Assembly: GCA_025267735.1 (NCBI GenBank)
Contig: CM046295.1
Location: 23,856,716 to 23,920,715, forward strand
Direction of reading: 5' to 3'
DNA from: Mactra quadrangularis
Lineage: Eukaryota > Mollusca > Bivalvia > Venerida > Mactridae
Length of the DNA: 64,000 bases
The translations under genes and the position numbers were made by a program. A model generated the notes under the pieces. It worked only from the letters and a program-made list of their open reading frames with translations. It was not told where the DNA came from and made no database searches. Numbering within the stretch: the first letter of the stretch is position 1; each line of letters opens with the position of its first letter. This document shows positions 42,001-49,000 of this stretch, in pieces.

Positions 42001-42382
42001 CTAAAATATGATTTAGTATGGTGGCATATTTCTGCCACCAGATAACCACATAACTAACACGTTGATTAAGTGGTTAACTAGTTTCGTAACTAGTTATTTT
42101 TTAATAAATAAAATATCATAACAGGAAATAAATGCAAGTAATTGCCAACAATTTACCAATTTAAAGTTAAATGGTAAACTAGTTACGTAACTAGTTAATC
42201 ACTTAATTAACATGTTAGTTATATGGTTATCTGGTGGCAGAAATATGCCACCATAAATAAGTAAACGTGTACTTGCCTGCTCTCCATATAAACAGAAAAC
42301 ATATCCAAATAAAGTCACGTGATTTCCTTCCAAACTGAAAATAAAACAAAAAACCATGAATTGATAGTTTCTCAAAAGACAT
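14982..42382 (-). CDS. Receptor-type tyrosine-protein phosphatase-like gene with Cys-rich ectodomain and two degenerate PTP domains (21 coding exons)
   Basis: Single-pass membrane receptor of the PTPR family. Exons in transcript order: 42382-42277, 41904-39226, 35611-35503, 35145-35051, 32791-32559, 31584-31456, 31103-31016, 29615-29551, 28260-28224, 27058-26955, 26168-26043, 25223-25075, 23560-23425, 22517-22389, 21042-20940, 19421-19345, 19024-18890, 18213-18082, 17251-17091, 16100-15971, 15065-14982. Every junction has AG acceptor and GT donor except intron 1, whose donor is GC. All phases join and the total is 5,007 nt (1,668 aa plus stop). Approximate order: leader 1-35, Cys-rich ectodomain 36-928, membrane helix 939-963, Tyr-containing juxtamembrane segment 966-1100, D1 1100-1360, D2 1396-1668. 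D1 has Gly for the catalytic Cys; D2 lacks WPD and has a short P-loop. The architecture resembles bivalve PTPR paralogues with EGF-like ectodomains (inference). The least certain points are the start codon, which could lie in an unseen upstream exon, and the weak GTTCGT donor at 32558. Confidence 0.92.
15583..15895. repeat. Minisatellite, about 31-bp unit, about 9-10 copies
   Basis: The unit is gatttcaggccatatcaaa with ggttaagtcc. Lies in the last receptor intron, about 75 bp from the donor of exon 16100-15971. Confidence 0.92.
17596..17970 (+). mobile_element. Two tRNA-like heads and a second SINE family (family B)
   Basis: A first tRNA-like unit (17596-17672: gatccgttagtttagacggt and gtgtttgattcccatg) is followed by a second (17683-17757: gaggtccagtggtaggatgc, gggttcgaatcccactagg). 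The body then reads ccttgagcaagaaatttatc and cacccaggtgtaaatgggta. That core occurs in widely distributed marine-invertebrate SINEs (recalled, not checked). No intact tRNA fold is proposed. Confidence 0.78.
18586..18889. repeat. Minisatellite of about 46-bp units abutting a splice donor
   Basis: About 6-7 units of agatttctcacttgtaattt with ctggctaaagcaaataa. The array ends at agatttctcacttac, the true donor region of exon 19024-18890 (GTAAGTGAG). In the array copies the GTAAG position reads ACAAG. Confidence 0.9.
19165..19322. repeat. Minisatellite, about 51-bp unit, 3 copies
   Basis: Unit gtttaaacatattgtatcga with catagttcacaatagacag. It lies about 20 bp downstream (in transcript order) of the donor of exon 19421-19345. 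Confidence 0.88.
19505..19640 (+). mobile_element. Family B SINE, diverged
   Basis: gaacagtggtgatagaacac and cttcgaaccctaaaaggga are degenerate boxes. They are followed by ccttgtgcaagaaaattgcc and a decayed accctagtgtaaatgagg core. Confidence 0.6.
19732..19795 (-). mobile_element. tRNA-like SINE head fragment
   Basis: The minus strand reads gcggccggttagctcagtcg, then gagggttcgagtccccgtca. The anticodon stem is incomplete and no SINE body follows, so this is not called a tRNA gene. Confidence 0.5.
20165..20480. mobile_element. MITE-like palindromic element rich in caacgttgg words
   Basis: Inverted pair ctcattttgctcatcggctt (about 20206) and aaccgatgagcaaaatgaac (about 20383), with repeated caacgttggtccaa and ccaacggttggg words between and around. 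Lies in a receptor intron. Confidence 0.55.
21073..21345 (-). mobile_element. Family A SINE, nearly complete
   Basis: On the minus strand the head (agcccgtacggctagctcag) is followed by the body and ends at gttaaatcc. It lies in the receptor intron between D1 and D2. Confidence 0.85.
21597..22302. mobile_element. Two abutting MITE-like elements
   Basis: 21597-21860 has inverted ends gtgcgtaaagtttgacccc and ggggtcaaactttacgca. 21868-22302 has inverted ends cgaaacttctaagtacccc and ggggtacttaatagtttcg. The 85-codon reverse frame inside the second shows no known motif. Confidence 0.6.
22389..31584 (-). CDS. Receptor exons 6-14: membrane-proximal PTP domain D1 with catalytic Cys replaced by Gly
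   Basis: Nine exons (31584-31456, 31103-31016, 29615-29551, 28260-28224, 27058-26955, 26168-26043, 25223-25075, 23560-23425, 22517-22389) encode a nearly complete PTP fold. Visible motifs in order: NEFQSLP entry, FKNRY and PYD (pTyr loop), INASFIEGY, YIASMGP (usually TQGP), FWWMVWQE with IVMLT, ECDQYWP, HYTAWPDKGTP (WPD loop, about 1272-1274), VHGSAGIGRTG (P-loop), and LEQYRFLHE (Q-loop). The P-loop consensus is HCSAGxGRTG. Here the Cys codon is GGC (Gly, about residue 1306) at 25079-25077, next to an intron at the usual place in this family. PTP catalysis requires that Cys thiolate, so D1 should bind but not hydrolyse phosphotyrosine. Confidence 0.93.
22797..23395. repeat. Minisatellite, 30-38-bp unit, about 17 copies
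   Basis: Unit acgacagttatataacttta with gtactaaacaaat. Units differ by the presence of gacc or gatc. Lies about 30 bp from the donor of the exon starting SAGIGRTG. Confidence 0.92.
23935..24665. repeat. Minisatellite, about 66-bp unit, about 11 copies
   Basis: Unit tgtttacacttaaagtggcc with caatttcaaagtttcttctg and tatcaacacgaca. Fills most of the intron that splits the D1 P-loop codon. Confidence 0.9.
24815..25062 (+). mobile_element. Family A SINE in receptor intron
   Basis: The head ccacctggttagctcattcgg has a deletion in the anticodon-arm region. The body follows and ends 13 bp from the donor of the exon that carries the Gly-substituted P-loop. Confidence 0.75.
26205..26825. repeat. Minisatellite, about 45-bp unit, about 14 copies
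   Basis: Unit ggcgtgccaatctaacaaaa with gacgagtcttacaagtttta. Together with the next repeat it makes up nearly the whole 786-bp intron between exons 27058-26955 and 26168-26043. Confidence 0.92.
26826..26954 (-). repeat. Tandem copies of an exon 3' end with its splice donor
   Basis: On the coding strand the exon end ...GGCAAGATTGTCATGTTGAC...GAAGCTGAG|GTAAGTTGGC is followed by a 46-bp copy ending GAAACTGAG|GTAAGTTGAC. A third, more diverged copy follows (GGTGGCTGGG|GTAAGT). Each copy carries a GTAAGT donor. 46 is not a multiple of 3 and the second copy meets TGA, so use of the extra donors would break the frame. Confidence 0.85.
27337..27691 (-). mobile_element. MITE family C, copy 2 (reverse orientation)
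   Basis: Starts with agggactttatatctttccc and ends with aaataactgactaaagtcct. The interior matches copy 1 in reverse complement. Lies in a receptor intron. Confidence 0.75.
28302..28600 (-). mobile_element. Family A SINE, full length
   Basis: The minus strand reads gccgcccagctcagttgg through the body to cggcgttaaaccgaac. This complete copy, about 300 bp, is a good reference for the family. Confidence 0.88.
29725..29935 (+). mobile_element. Family B SINE
   Basis: gagcagtggtcagtggtaag and cggattcgagccccactagg are followed by ccttgagcaagaaatattta and a diverged aatccaggtgtttatgaa core. It lies in a receptor intron, about 110 bp upstream (in transcript order) of the 29615-29551 exon. Confidence 0.72.
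30293..30658 (+). mobile_element. MITE family C, copy 3
   Basis: Starts with ggacttaagtcagttatttc, ends with aactgacaaaagttcctta, and is interior-similar to copy 1. Lies in a receptor intron. Confidence 0.72.
30707..30962. mobile_element. MITE-like element with tacccccgc inverted ends and an internal acgg microsatellite
   Basis: Ends are gatacccccgcaaaaatc and gaagcgggggtataaa. An (acgg)n tract with acag variants sits at 30870-30918. Lies in the receptor intron between exons 31016 and 29615. Confidence 0.65.
31135..31430. repeat. Minisatellite, about 31-bp unit, about 9 copies
   Basis: Unit gattaaatgtgaactctcac with attttatgtc. Fills the short intron between exons 31584-31456 and 31103-31016. 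Confidence 0.9.
32559..35145 (-). CDS. Receptor exons 4-5: cytoplasmic juxtamembrane segment with tyrosine motifs
   Basis: Two exons, 35145-35051 and 32791-32559, encode a disordered-looking linker between the membrane and D1. It holds acidic tyrosine motifs: EDLYEEF (about Tyr989), NVYDEAEE (about Tyr1056) and ELYEPLL (about Tyr1063). YEPL fits the YxxPhi endocytic consensus, and the acidic context suits tyrosine-kinase substrates that could recruit SH2 proteins (inference). The middle is Ser/Thr/Gln/Asn-rich low complexity. The donor after exon 5 (GTTCGT) is weak but is the only one that keeps the frame into D1. Confidence 0.82.
33180..33575 (+). repeat. Interspersed repeat also found at 62,905-63,275
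   Basis: Near-colinear copies share ggcaaatgactgtgccaaaa, cacattgttgaaaacgaaag, accaagctatttaa and ctaatgttgc. Identity looks high over about 370 bp. No inverted ends are obvious. Confidence 0.75.
33690..34050. repeat. Minisatellite, about 75-bp unit, 5 copies
   Basis: Unit gttttagacttttgaacacc with ttttgaacaaaatgtctg and attaataatcacaagtcgga. Lies in a receptor intron. Confidence 0.9.
34378..34775. repeat. Minisatellite, 31-bp unit, about 13 copies
   Basis: Unit gttaccaacgtcccacgtga with taaaacaactta. It reads open in one plus frame for 121 codons only because the unit lacks stops in that frame; it is intron, not a gene. Confidence 0.93.
34830..35040. repeat. Second minisatellite, about 36-bp unit, about 6 copies
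   Basis: Unit tatgtcgctcacgcctca with tgctaacaacaaat. It runs up to about 10 bp from the donor of exon 35145-35051. Confidence 0.88.
35330..35502 (-). repeat. Tandem copies of the transmembrane exon 3' end and donor
   Basis: On the coding strand AGTTGTAATTATTG...TATGGCGAAG|GTAAGG is followed by AGTTGTAATTATTG...TGTGTAGAAG|GTAAGG and two more diverged copies (unit about 60 bp). Each repeats the exon tail plus the first bases of the intron. Confidence 0.87.
35503..35611 (-). CDS. Receptor exon 3: transmembrane helix
   Basis: The exon encodes the membrane span at about residues 939-963 (core LAGLVGGIIVVCSVVII). It is followed by a run of arginines (WRRRRNRRS, continuing into exon 4), as expected for a stop-transfer signal facing the cytosol. 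It begins in phase 1 and joins the ectodomain exon through an Ala codon. Acceptor ttttcag, donor GTAAGG. The 3' end of this exon and its donor are repeated in the intron just downstream (see repeat at 35330-35502). Confidence 0.92.
36770..37440. repeat. Minisatellite, about 30-bp unit, about 22 copies
   Basis: Unit ggcaacttgtaaaatgcctg with aaattttta. The largest array in receptor intron 2. Confidence 0.93.
38283..38500. repeat. Related array, partly inverted
   Basis: ggcattttacaaattgccta words are the reverse complement of the 36.8-37.4 kb unit, with a few same-orientation copies at the left edge. Confidence 0.8.
38620..38888 (-). mobile_element. Family A SINE in receptor intron 2
   Basis: The head agccacacggttagctcag, box B and body are present; part of the 3' end is deleted. 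It sits between the transmembrane and ectodomain exons. Confidence 0.85.
39226..41904 (-). CDS. Receptor exon 2: giant single exon encoding the tandem Cys-rich ectodomain
   Basis: This 2,679-bp exon codes for about 893 residues of cysteine-rich repeats outside the membrane. The first half uses a module of the form CxxCx(4-6)CxxCxxGYxL...CxxC. The first copies are strikingly alike, with CKTC, then CKDGY or CMDGY, then CYxC. This pattern is seen in furin-like, growth-factor-receptor and VSP-type Cys-rich regions. The C-terminal half changes to MEGF or laminin-like EGF repeats (GxxGxxCxxxC, with NGxCxxGC). The exon starts and ends in phase 1, so it is a symmetric 1-1 exon. Flanks: acceptor tttttag at 41910-41905, donor GTAATG from 39225. 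Several open frames on the opposite strand here are shadows caused by the Cys-rich codon pattern. Confidence 0.93.
42015..42257. mobile_element. Palindromic MITE (long hairpin) in receptor intron 1
   Basis: The left arm tatggtggcatatttctgcc... and the right arm ...ggcagaaatatgccaccata are inverted copies of about 80 bp each around a loop of about 80 bp. The arms include actagtttcgtaactagtt / aactagttacgtaactagtt. The element sits 20 bp from the GC donor of exon 1. Confidence 0.85.
42277..42382 (-). CDS. Receptor exon 1: leader/signal segment with a GC splice donor
   Basis: The proposed ATG at 42382-42380 gives 35 residues. They end in a basic stretch (GRKSR), a hydrophobic core (FIWICFLFIW) and a small residue before the acidic start of the ectodomain, which looks like a signal peptide. 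The last codon is split after its first base and joins exon 2 in phase. The only donor that preserves phase is AG|GCAAGT at 42276, the classic GC-AG donor consensus. An AG acceptor also occurs at 42336-42335 (tttcag before TTTGG). The real exon may therefore begin at 42334, with the ATG in an upstream exon that I could not find. Confidence 0.6.
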
Positions 42383-42444
42383 TACCAAATTTAAGATAAA
42401 TAAAGCTAGATAGATAGATAGAAAGATAGTGAAGTAAAATGCAA

Positions 42445-42645
42445 TGATGTTATAAAGAAAGGTCGATGACGTCATAAAGAAAGTCGTTGGCGTCATTAAG
42501 TAAGGTCGATAGCGTTATAAGGTAAGGTCGATGACGTCATCAAGAAAGGTCGATAGCGTCATGAAGTAAATTCGATGGCGTCATGAAGTAAATTCAATGG
42601 GGTTATTAAGTAAGGTCGGTGACGTAATAAAGTAATGTCGATTAC
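42445..42645. repeat. Minisatellite, about 28-bp unit, about 8 copies
   Basis: Unit aaggtcgatgacgtcataaag with variants (gttggcgtcatt, gatagcgttat). Just upstream of the proposed receptor start codon. Its repeated TGACGTCA is a CRE-like palindrome, which may be fortuitous. Confidence 0.85.
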
Positions 42646-42649
42646 AATT

Positions 42650-43405
42650 GTTTGTAAGAGATTGTAATTTCAACCTATCAAAAGTATTCGTTTTCCTTTA
42701 TTTCATTGTATTTTGATGCCTTGCCCCTATGGAAACTTGGAAGTTATGATTGGGAAGTCAGTTATGTGCAATTTTCCCTAAGTAAAAAATTCAAAAATCT
42801 GCTGTAAAAAGTTTAGTTTTGTCCGTGTAGGAAGGAGGACTCCTCATACTCAACGTGTAAAATCAGGTGATCTTCTGGCTGAAAACAAACTTTTGTTTTA
42901 GTCAAATTCTTTTACCAGTCAAAAAGGAATGAAGCAAATAGAGCATAGAATATATTTTACATGTATTTAAGCGAAATGCCTACATAAGCTTGTGAGATTA
43001 AACTGTTCACGTAGAATCCTCGGCACAAATTTGGTTTGCACATTCCTAATTCACTGGTCGATTCAATTTTTGTGGTGAGGATTTGGAGCTCGATATTACT
43101 CACGAGATCATTCGAGGTTTACAGAGGAAAGAGAAATTATCTTAGTAGATAGTTTTATGCGCTTGTTTACTTCATTAGTTGTTGTTGTAGACCACGTGAC
43201 TATGGACCTTGAAACTTGTAAAATATCGTATTTGAGAGGAAAAGGTTAATTGGTCAATTCATTTAGTATCAAATATAGATTTATACACTTTTAAATATAT
43301 AACAACTTAATTAAACGCTTCTCAAGTTTTAAATTCGAAATTAAAGATATTTAAAATGTCAAAGCATAAGGAAACTTCCTTGTTTCCTTGTTTTAAGTAT
43401 GTACT
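42650..43405. other. Region upstream of the receptor gene
   Basis: No gene, repeat or clear core promoter seen. The true transcription start or a 5' UTR exon might lie here, but nothing in the sequence fixes it. Confidence 0.4.
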
Positions 43406-43409
43406 CAAA

Positions 43410-43680
43410 GCCGTCCGGCTAGTTCAGTTGGCAGAACGCAAGTTTACTTATCGAGGGGACGTGGGGCCGAATCCCGGGCCGGGCATACTTTCGTGGTCAT
43501 GAAATTATTTTTACGGCCATTCTCCCTCTCAAAGATGATTTTAATTATGTAAGGCAGTTGTCAGTTACTGACGAAATTGTGCGTTTAGTAGTTGGTTGAC
43601 AGCTAAATCCAGAGATTTAGCCTTTCCAAGAGGAGTGAGTAGGTTGACTGACCGCGGTTCTATGACCTTCTATTGATGTT
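43410..43680 (+). mobile_element. Family A SINE upstream of the receptor gene
   Basis: The head gccgtccggctagttcagtt and box B cgaatcccgggccgggcat are followed by the standard body ending in gactgaccgcggttctatga. Confidence 0.87.
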
Positions 43681-43805
43681 GGAGAAAGTGGGAATGATTT
43701 CTTGATAATGTATACATCTAAAATGTATGGTATATTTAGGAAATTATATACCAGGAGTGCTTAATTTTCAATTATACAATAGCGGGGGAATTTCATGCGT
43801 AGGAG

Positions 43806-43975
43806 AGCCGAATCCATGGACCAGTAGAGCGCGGCATTTAAAATCCGGATGTCTCGGGTTCGATTTTCAGCCGAGCCAGTATGTTTGTCAATTGTCAAAT
43901 CAATGGCCCAGCAGATCGAAGAGTTTAAAATCTGGAGGTCCCGAGTTCGATGCCCAGCCGCGCCAGGTTAAATCC
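43806..43975 (+). mobile_element. Two tandem tRNA-like units
   Basis: Two related units at 43806-43880 and 43903-43972 each have an A-box-like segment (accagtagagcgcggcattt; gcccagcagatcgaagagtt) and a B-box (gggttcgattttcagccg; gagttcgatgcccagccg). Probably SINE heads in tandem. Confidence 0.55.
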
Positions 43976-44385
43976 TATAATGAAAACTAGTGTTGGTCAT
44001 GGGCGGATCCAGCGGGGGGTCAGGGGGTCCGGACCTCCTAGAATTCAGACGCTGTATGTATGTTGTAGGGGGTAGACGTGTTTTTTGAGCTCTCAGTAAA
44101 CTGGACTTATCTGTGGACTTATTGTGTTGTTTGTGGATATATTTATATGTGCATGTAGCTAAAAAATAGTGCTTTCGGATGGTGGTAAAAATTTAATGAA
44201 ATACTTTCTAATTAACAACTAATTGATGATAACACTTTAAACAATAGCCTTCTATTATAATAACTACTGAGATATATGTGAATTTCGCTCACTAAATATG
44301 TTGTGATTGTATGTCAATTACCCCCGGGCAGCCTTTTTCAAATGTATATATAATTGTGAAAATCCTTGTATAAACATAATTTACA

Positions 44386-46029
44386 ATGGAGTACGAACCA
44401 TTATTGAATAGTGACAATACTGAAGTAAAAGTACCGGTACATGAAAATGCGGATTTAAATCAGGGTGATCAATCATCACAAGAAAAAATGACCGAGTACA
44501 ACAAATTAGTGTCAACGTTTAGGGACCTGCCTACTGAAATGTTTGTGACTAGAATATTGAAAGAATATTCCAACTGTGAAGCAAATCTTAATAGAACTAG
44601 ATACAATTTATTCGATAAATTGAGACAGAATGATGATTTTCCATTCGATCAACAGACTGACCTTAAACGTCGTGTGGCATCCAAGAAAGGTGAACCTGTC
44701 ACCGTTAAACTGGCGCATGATGTTCATACGTTATTGTGTGTACTAGAAGGAGACGAATATTCTTTAATAAAAGATATATTGAGTACACGATCTAGACAGA
44801 CTCATAGTGTATCAACGCTTAACTTTGAAATTAAAACACCAGTACGCTCTATGAGACAAAATACAAGTATAAATATTGATTCACCTATACAGACAACCCC
44901 TGTATCATTAGCTAGACCAGTGCTCGACAAAACTAACTCTTGTAACTGTATAAATGAGTTAAAATTACTAAGAGATACCATGAGTTCATTACAAAGTGAA
45001 ATAGTTATGATAAAACAGTCAAACATTGCCACTGAACAACTTAGATGTAAACAAATCGCTGAGATAAAGAACACATTGTCAGCTGTCAAAGACGATATAA
45101 TCCTATGTCGGGATAGCATCCTTAAGGACATGACAACATTAAACAATGCATCTTCAGCATTAAACGGAAGTTACTCACATAAACTTAACAATCTGTGTAA
45201 AAAAGTGCATGATCTGGAAACATTTATCGATACAAATTCCGTAGTAGCCATTCACAAAATTCCTTCAGTTGATAATACATGTCAAAAGAGTATAACTGAT
45301 GATGGATCCAATCAAGCAAGTGTCTTACTAGATAAATCAGTGACTCAGTGTTATAATGATGATCAGCACCATAAACACCACGTAGATACAGTTGATATCG
45401 GTGTTCAATGTGACTTACTCACACCTGTTGAACCTCATTACACCTTGAATAGATCCACGGCTATACAAAAAGATCGATTAAAAAATACCGACTCAAACAA
45501 ACTGTACTGCAATAATGGTCTCAACGAGATACATTCATCTGACCTGAATGAAATCCCTGTCAGAATTTCCTCTCGTTCTATCAACGAAGATACTGAAGAC
45601 GAAGAATTCACTACATATGTTAAACGTAAAACGAAACGTTTCTTTGTAAATGGTTTCAAACAGACAATTACTGAAGATAAAATACGGAAATATGTGTCGC
45701 GTAGGGGACCAAAAGTTTCAACTATCCGCATATTTCCAAAAAAGCGCTCTGAAGACGAAGTGATTATTCGTTTGAATGTGGAGCCAGACGCAAACTGTGA
45801 TAAACTACTCGATGTTAGTTTCTGGCCAACTGATGTATACTGCACAGAATGGCTATCACGTAGACAGCTATCCAACAGACATAACAATCACTCTACTAAC
45901 TATGACGCCCCACCACGTATGCGACACTCACACATGTATGATACTAAGAAAAAGGATAATAACCATAGGTCGACCAATGGATGGGGGAACATGTTCGATC
46001 AACTAGAATCTTGGGATCAAATAGAGTAA
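44386..46029 (+). CDS. LINE ORF1 protein (RNA-binding, coiled coil plus RRM-like C-terminus)
   Basis: 547 aa. The nucleic-acid-binding ORF1 product of the LINE, expected to package its RNA. Residues about 45-135 form a helical, charged region. About 190-285 looks like a coiled coil with regular Leu/Ile spacing, which would mediate trimer or oligomer formation. About 415-490 resembles an RRM-type domain, opening with RFFVNGF and closing with FWPTDVYC, a motif typical of the C-terminal domain of animal LINE ORF1 proteins. The start ATG at 44386 follows a roughly 320-bp leader and is the first in frame. The ORF is intact and 29 bp upstream of ORF2. Spurious reverse frames lie inside it. Confidence 0.85.
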   Translation: MEYEPLLNSDNTEVKVPVHENADLNQGDQSSQEKMTEYNKLVSTFRDLPTEMFVTRILKEYSNCEANLNRTRYNLFDKLRQNDDFPFDQQTDLKRRVASKKGEPVTVKLAHDVHTLLCVLEGDEYSLIKDILSTRSRQTHSVSTLNFEIKTPVRSMRQNTSINIDSPIQTTPVSLARPVLDKTNSCNCINELKLLRDTMSSLQSEIVMIKQSNIATEQLRCKQIAEIKNTLSAVKDDIILCRDSILKDMTTLNNASSALNGSYSHKLNNLCKKVHDLETFIDTNSVVAIHKIPSVDNTCQKSITDDGSNQASVLLDKSVTQCYNDDQHHKHHVDTVDIGVQCDLLTPVEPHYTLNRSTAIQKDRLKNTDSNKLYCNNGLNEIHSSDLNEIPVRISSRSINEDTEDEEFTTYVKRKTKRFFVNGFKQTITEDKIRKYVSRRGPKVSTIRIFPKKRSEDEVIIRLNVEPDANCDKLLDVSFWPTDVYCTEWLSRRQLSNRHNNHSTNYDAPPRMRHSHMYDTKKKDNNHRSTNGWGNMFDQLESWDQIE

Positions 46030-46058
46030 CTATTTACAACTGAACAGTACGATTCAAT

Positions 46059-49000
46059 ATGGAACCTTATATAATTCTCATTCTAATTTTCGTAATGTTA
46101 TTTAACTGTAACTTATTTACTTGGAATACTACAGGTTTTATGACCAGTTGTGGCTACCTGTGTGACGCACTTGATTTGTATAAAATTGACTTTGTAGGTA
46201 TATCCGAGCATTGGTTGTATGAACATGACATGTATATTTTAAACTCTATCCATAGTGATTTTAAAGCGTATGGTGTATCTGATAAATCGCTATCAATGCC
46301 AAGCAATAGACGTGTAGGTGGTGTGGCCATCATGTGGCATATTAGACATGACAATTTTGTTACACCTATTCCGATCGATGATGATCGTATTATAGGTATA
46401 CAATTCCAGTATGCTAAGAATCAATATATGTTTGTATTTCAGGTTTATCTCCCTTGTAGTAACCACTCTGTTTATGTGTATAAAGACTATATTGATAAAC
46501 TCTATAATTTATGGTGCCAATATCATGAGCAAGGAATTGTTATTTTCATGGGAGACTTTAACTCTAAACATGTATCTGTAAAGAAGTCATCTAGAGACAA
46601 GCATTTCACTGATTTCATAGAAGACACTGGTTTATCTCCAATCAATAATCTTGATATCTGTTTAGGTGCCAGTGACATATTTGTATCATATGACAATAAG
46701 GTTCATTCATGTATCGACTATATTCTAATACCCACTGAAAAGACATCATATGTTTCATTAGTTGAAGTCATCGATGACGACTCATTAAATGTCTCACGTC
46801 ATCGACCAATAAGATATGAGTTGACCTTACGAGGAAACATAAATCGGACAGACAACACGACAGCGCCACCGTTTATTAATTGGAGCAAAGTTAGTGATCA
46901 TGAAATTAAATTGTACAAAAATATTCTTGACAATGACAGTGACCTAAAACACATGACCAATGTTGAATTACAAAGTACCATGGACATTGATATATACTAT
47001 CATAATCTCGTTCGATGCTTAAAGAACGGCACATCAAAAAGTATCCGTAAACGTAAATTTAAACATCACTTGAAACCCTATTGGTGTGACGAACTTACAG
47101 AGCTGAGCAAAGAATTGAAACGCCTGCATTCTGTATGGACCATTTGCGGTCGACCTCGCAACTATGGTCATTCGTCGTTTTCTAATTACAAACGGGCAAA
47201 ACGCCATTTTAGAAAGTGCCACAGACGCCACGTAGCGAACTTTATGAAACAACAGGATGACAAAATTGACCACGTGGCAGAAACAGACATCAATCAATTT
47301 TGGAACTTAGTAAACAGGCGTAGAAATAATCAATGCAACAAGCAGGGATCTGAGATGGTGTTTGACAATATTACATACAGAGACACTGACTCTATAACCA
47401 ATCAGTGGAAGCTTTATTTTGAGAAGCTGTATACTCCACAGAACAATAATTCATTCGATGATTCCTGGAAAACGACAGTGGAGAATTTTGTGTCAACATT
47501 TGACTTACAAATTGAAAATAATTTAAGTTCTTGTGTGCAATTGACTCTAGACAATATTAAACACTCTTTATCTAAATGCAAACGCAATAAAAGCTGTGGT
47601 ACAGACGCCATATACTATGAACATATAATTTTCGCGAATGACTTGACTCATCAAGCTTTATGTAACTTATTTAATAAAATGTTACGTCACGGATATGTGC
47701 CCACAGAAATGAACCAAGCGGATATTGTTACCATTCATAAAGGCCACAACAAACGGCGCGATGATCCGAACAGCTACAGGGCCATTTCGTTGTCATCATG
47801 TGTGCTCAAATTGTTTGAAATGGTACTGCTTGATGAAATGGAAACACAAATACTGTATAATATCAATACCCAACAAGGCGGGTTTCAGAAAGAGCTAGGT
47901 TGTCTCATGTCGTCCTTCGTATTGAAAGAGAGTATTCTATATGGACGTGAAAATAAAAGCAAAGTATTTGTAGCTTTCCTTGACGCTCGACAGGCTTTTG
48001 ATCGAGTCTGGCATAGCGGACTCATGTATAAACTCATTAAAGCCGATATTAAACCTCATTTCTACAAAGTTATTCGTCACATGTATTCCACTATGACAAG
48101 CCGTGTACGAAACCAAGGTTTTATCTCGGACTGGTTTCCTATCCTTCAGGGTACCAGGCAAGGCGGATGCAGTTCCCCCATATTATATCTATTGTACATC
48201 AATGAACTTATTAATAAATTACAATCAAGTAATTTAGGCATCTGTGTTTATGACCAAAATATATCAAGTCCAACAGTCGCCGATGACATGCTGCTGATAT
48301 CGTTTTCTAAGTCTGGTCTTCAGACAATGTTAAATATGTGTGACCAGTACTCAAAACAATGGCGGTATTTGTACAACCCGTCAAAGTGCTCTGTAGTGGT
48401 TTTTAACGAGACAGAGCATGAATACAACAAACAATGTAGACAATGGTATCTGGGTGACAACCTTATAAATGAAACTGAAAATTATGTGCATCTAGGAATA
48501 CACTTAGATAAATATATGAATAACATAACAAACATAAACGAATCGAGTAAAAAACTGCGATGTACTTTATTGAGTGTTATGAGTAATACATTTTATAGTA
48601 CAAGTCTTAGTCCAGCAACCTGGAGAACTATTTATAAGAATATAGTATTACCAAAATCTTTGTATGGATGTCCACTATGGAATAATGTACCCAGCTCGAG
48701 CATGCTGACTTTAGAACGATCACATCGATATTGTGTTAAGCTTATGCAAAGACTCCCAAGTTATACAGACACTGATCTATCATTGTGCTTACTGGGGGTA
48801 TCAAATATAGAAACTGAGATCAATCATCAAAAACTCCAATTTCTGGGGCAACTTTGTCGCCTTCCAACCAAATACCTGGCGAAGAAAATCTTTCTTAATA
48901 GACTAACTCATTATATCAACGACGAGAGGCAACTCCTTGGTTTTATCCCAGATATTATGAGGTTATTAAATATATATGACTTAACTGAATACCTAAACCT

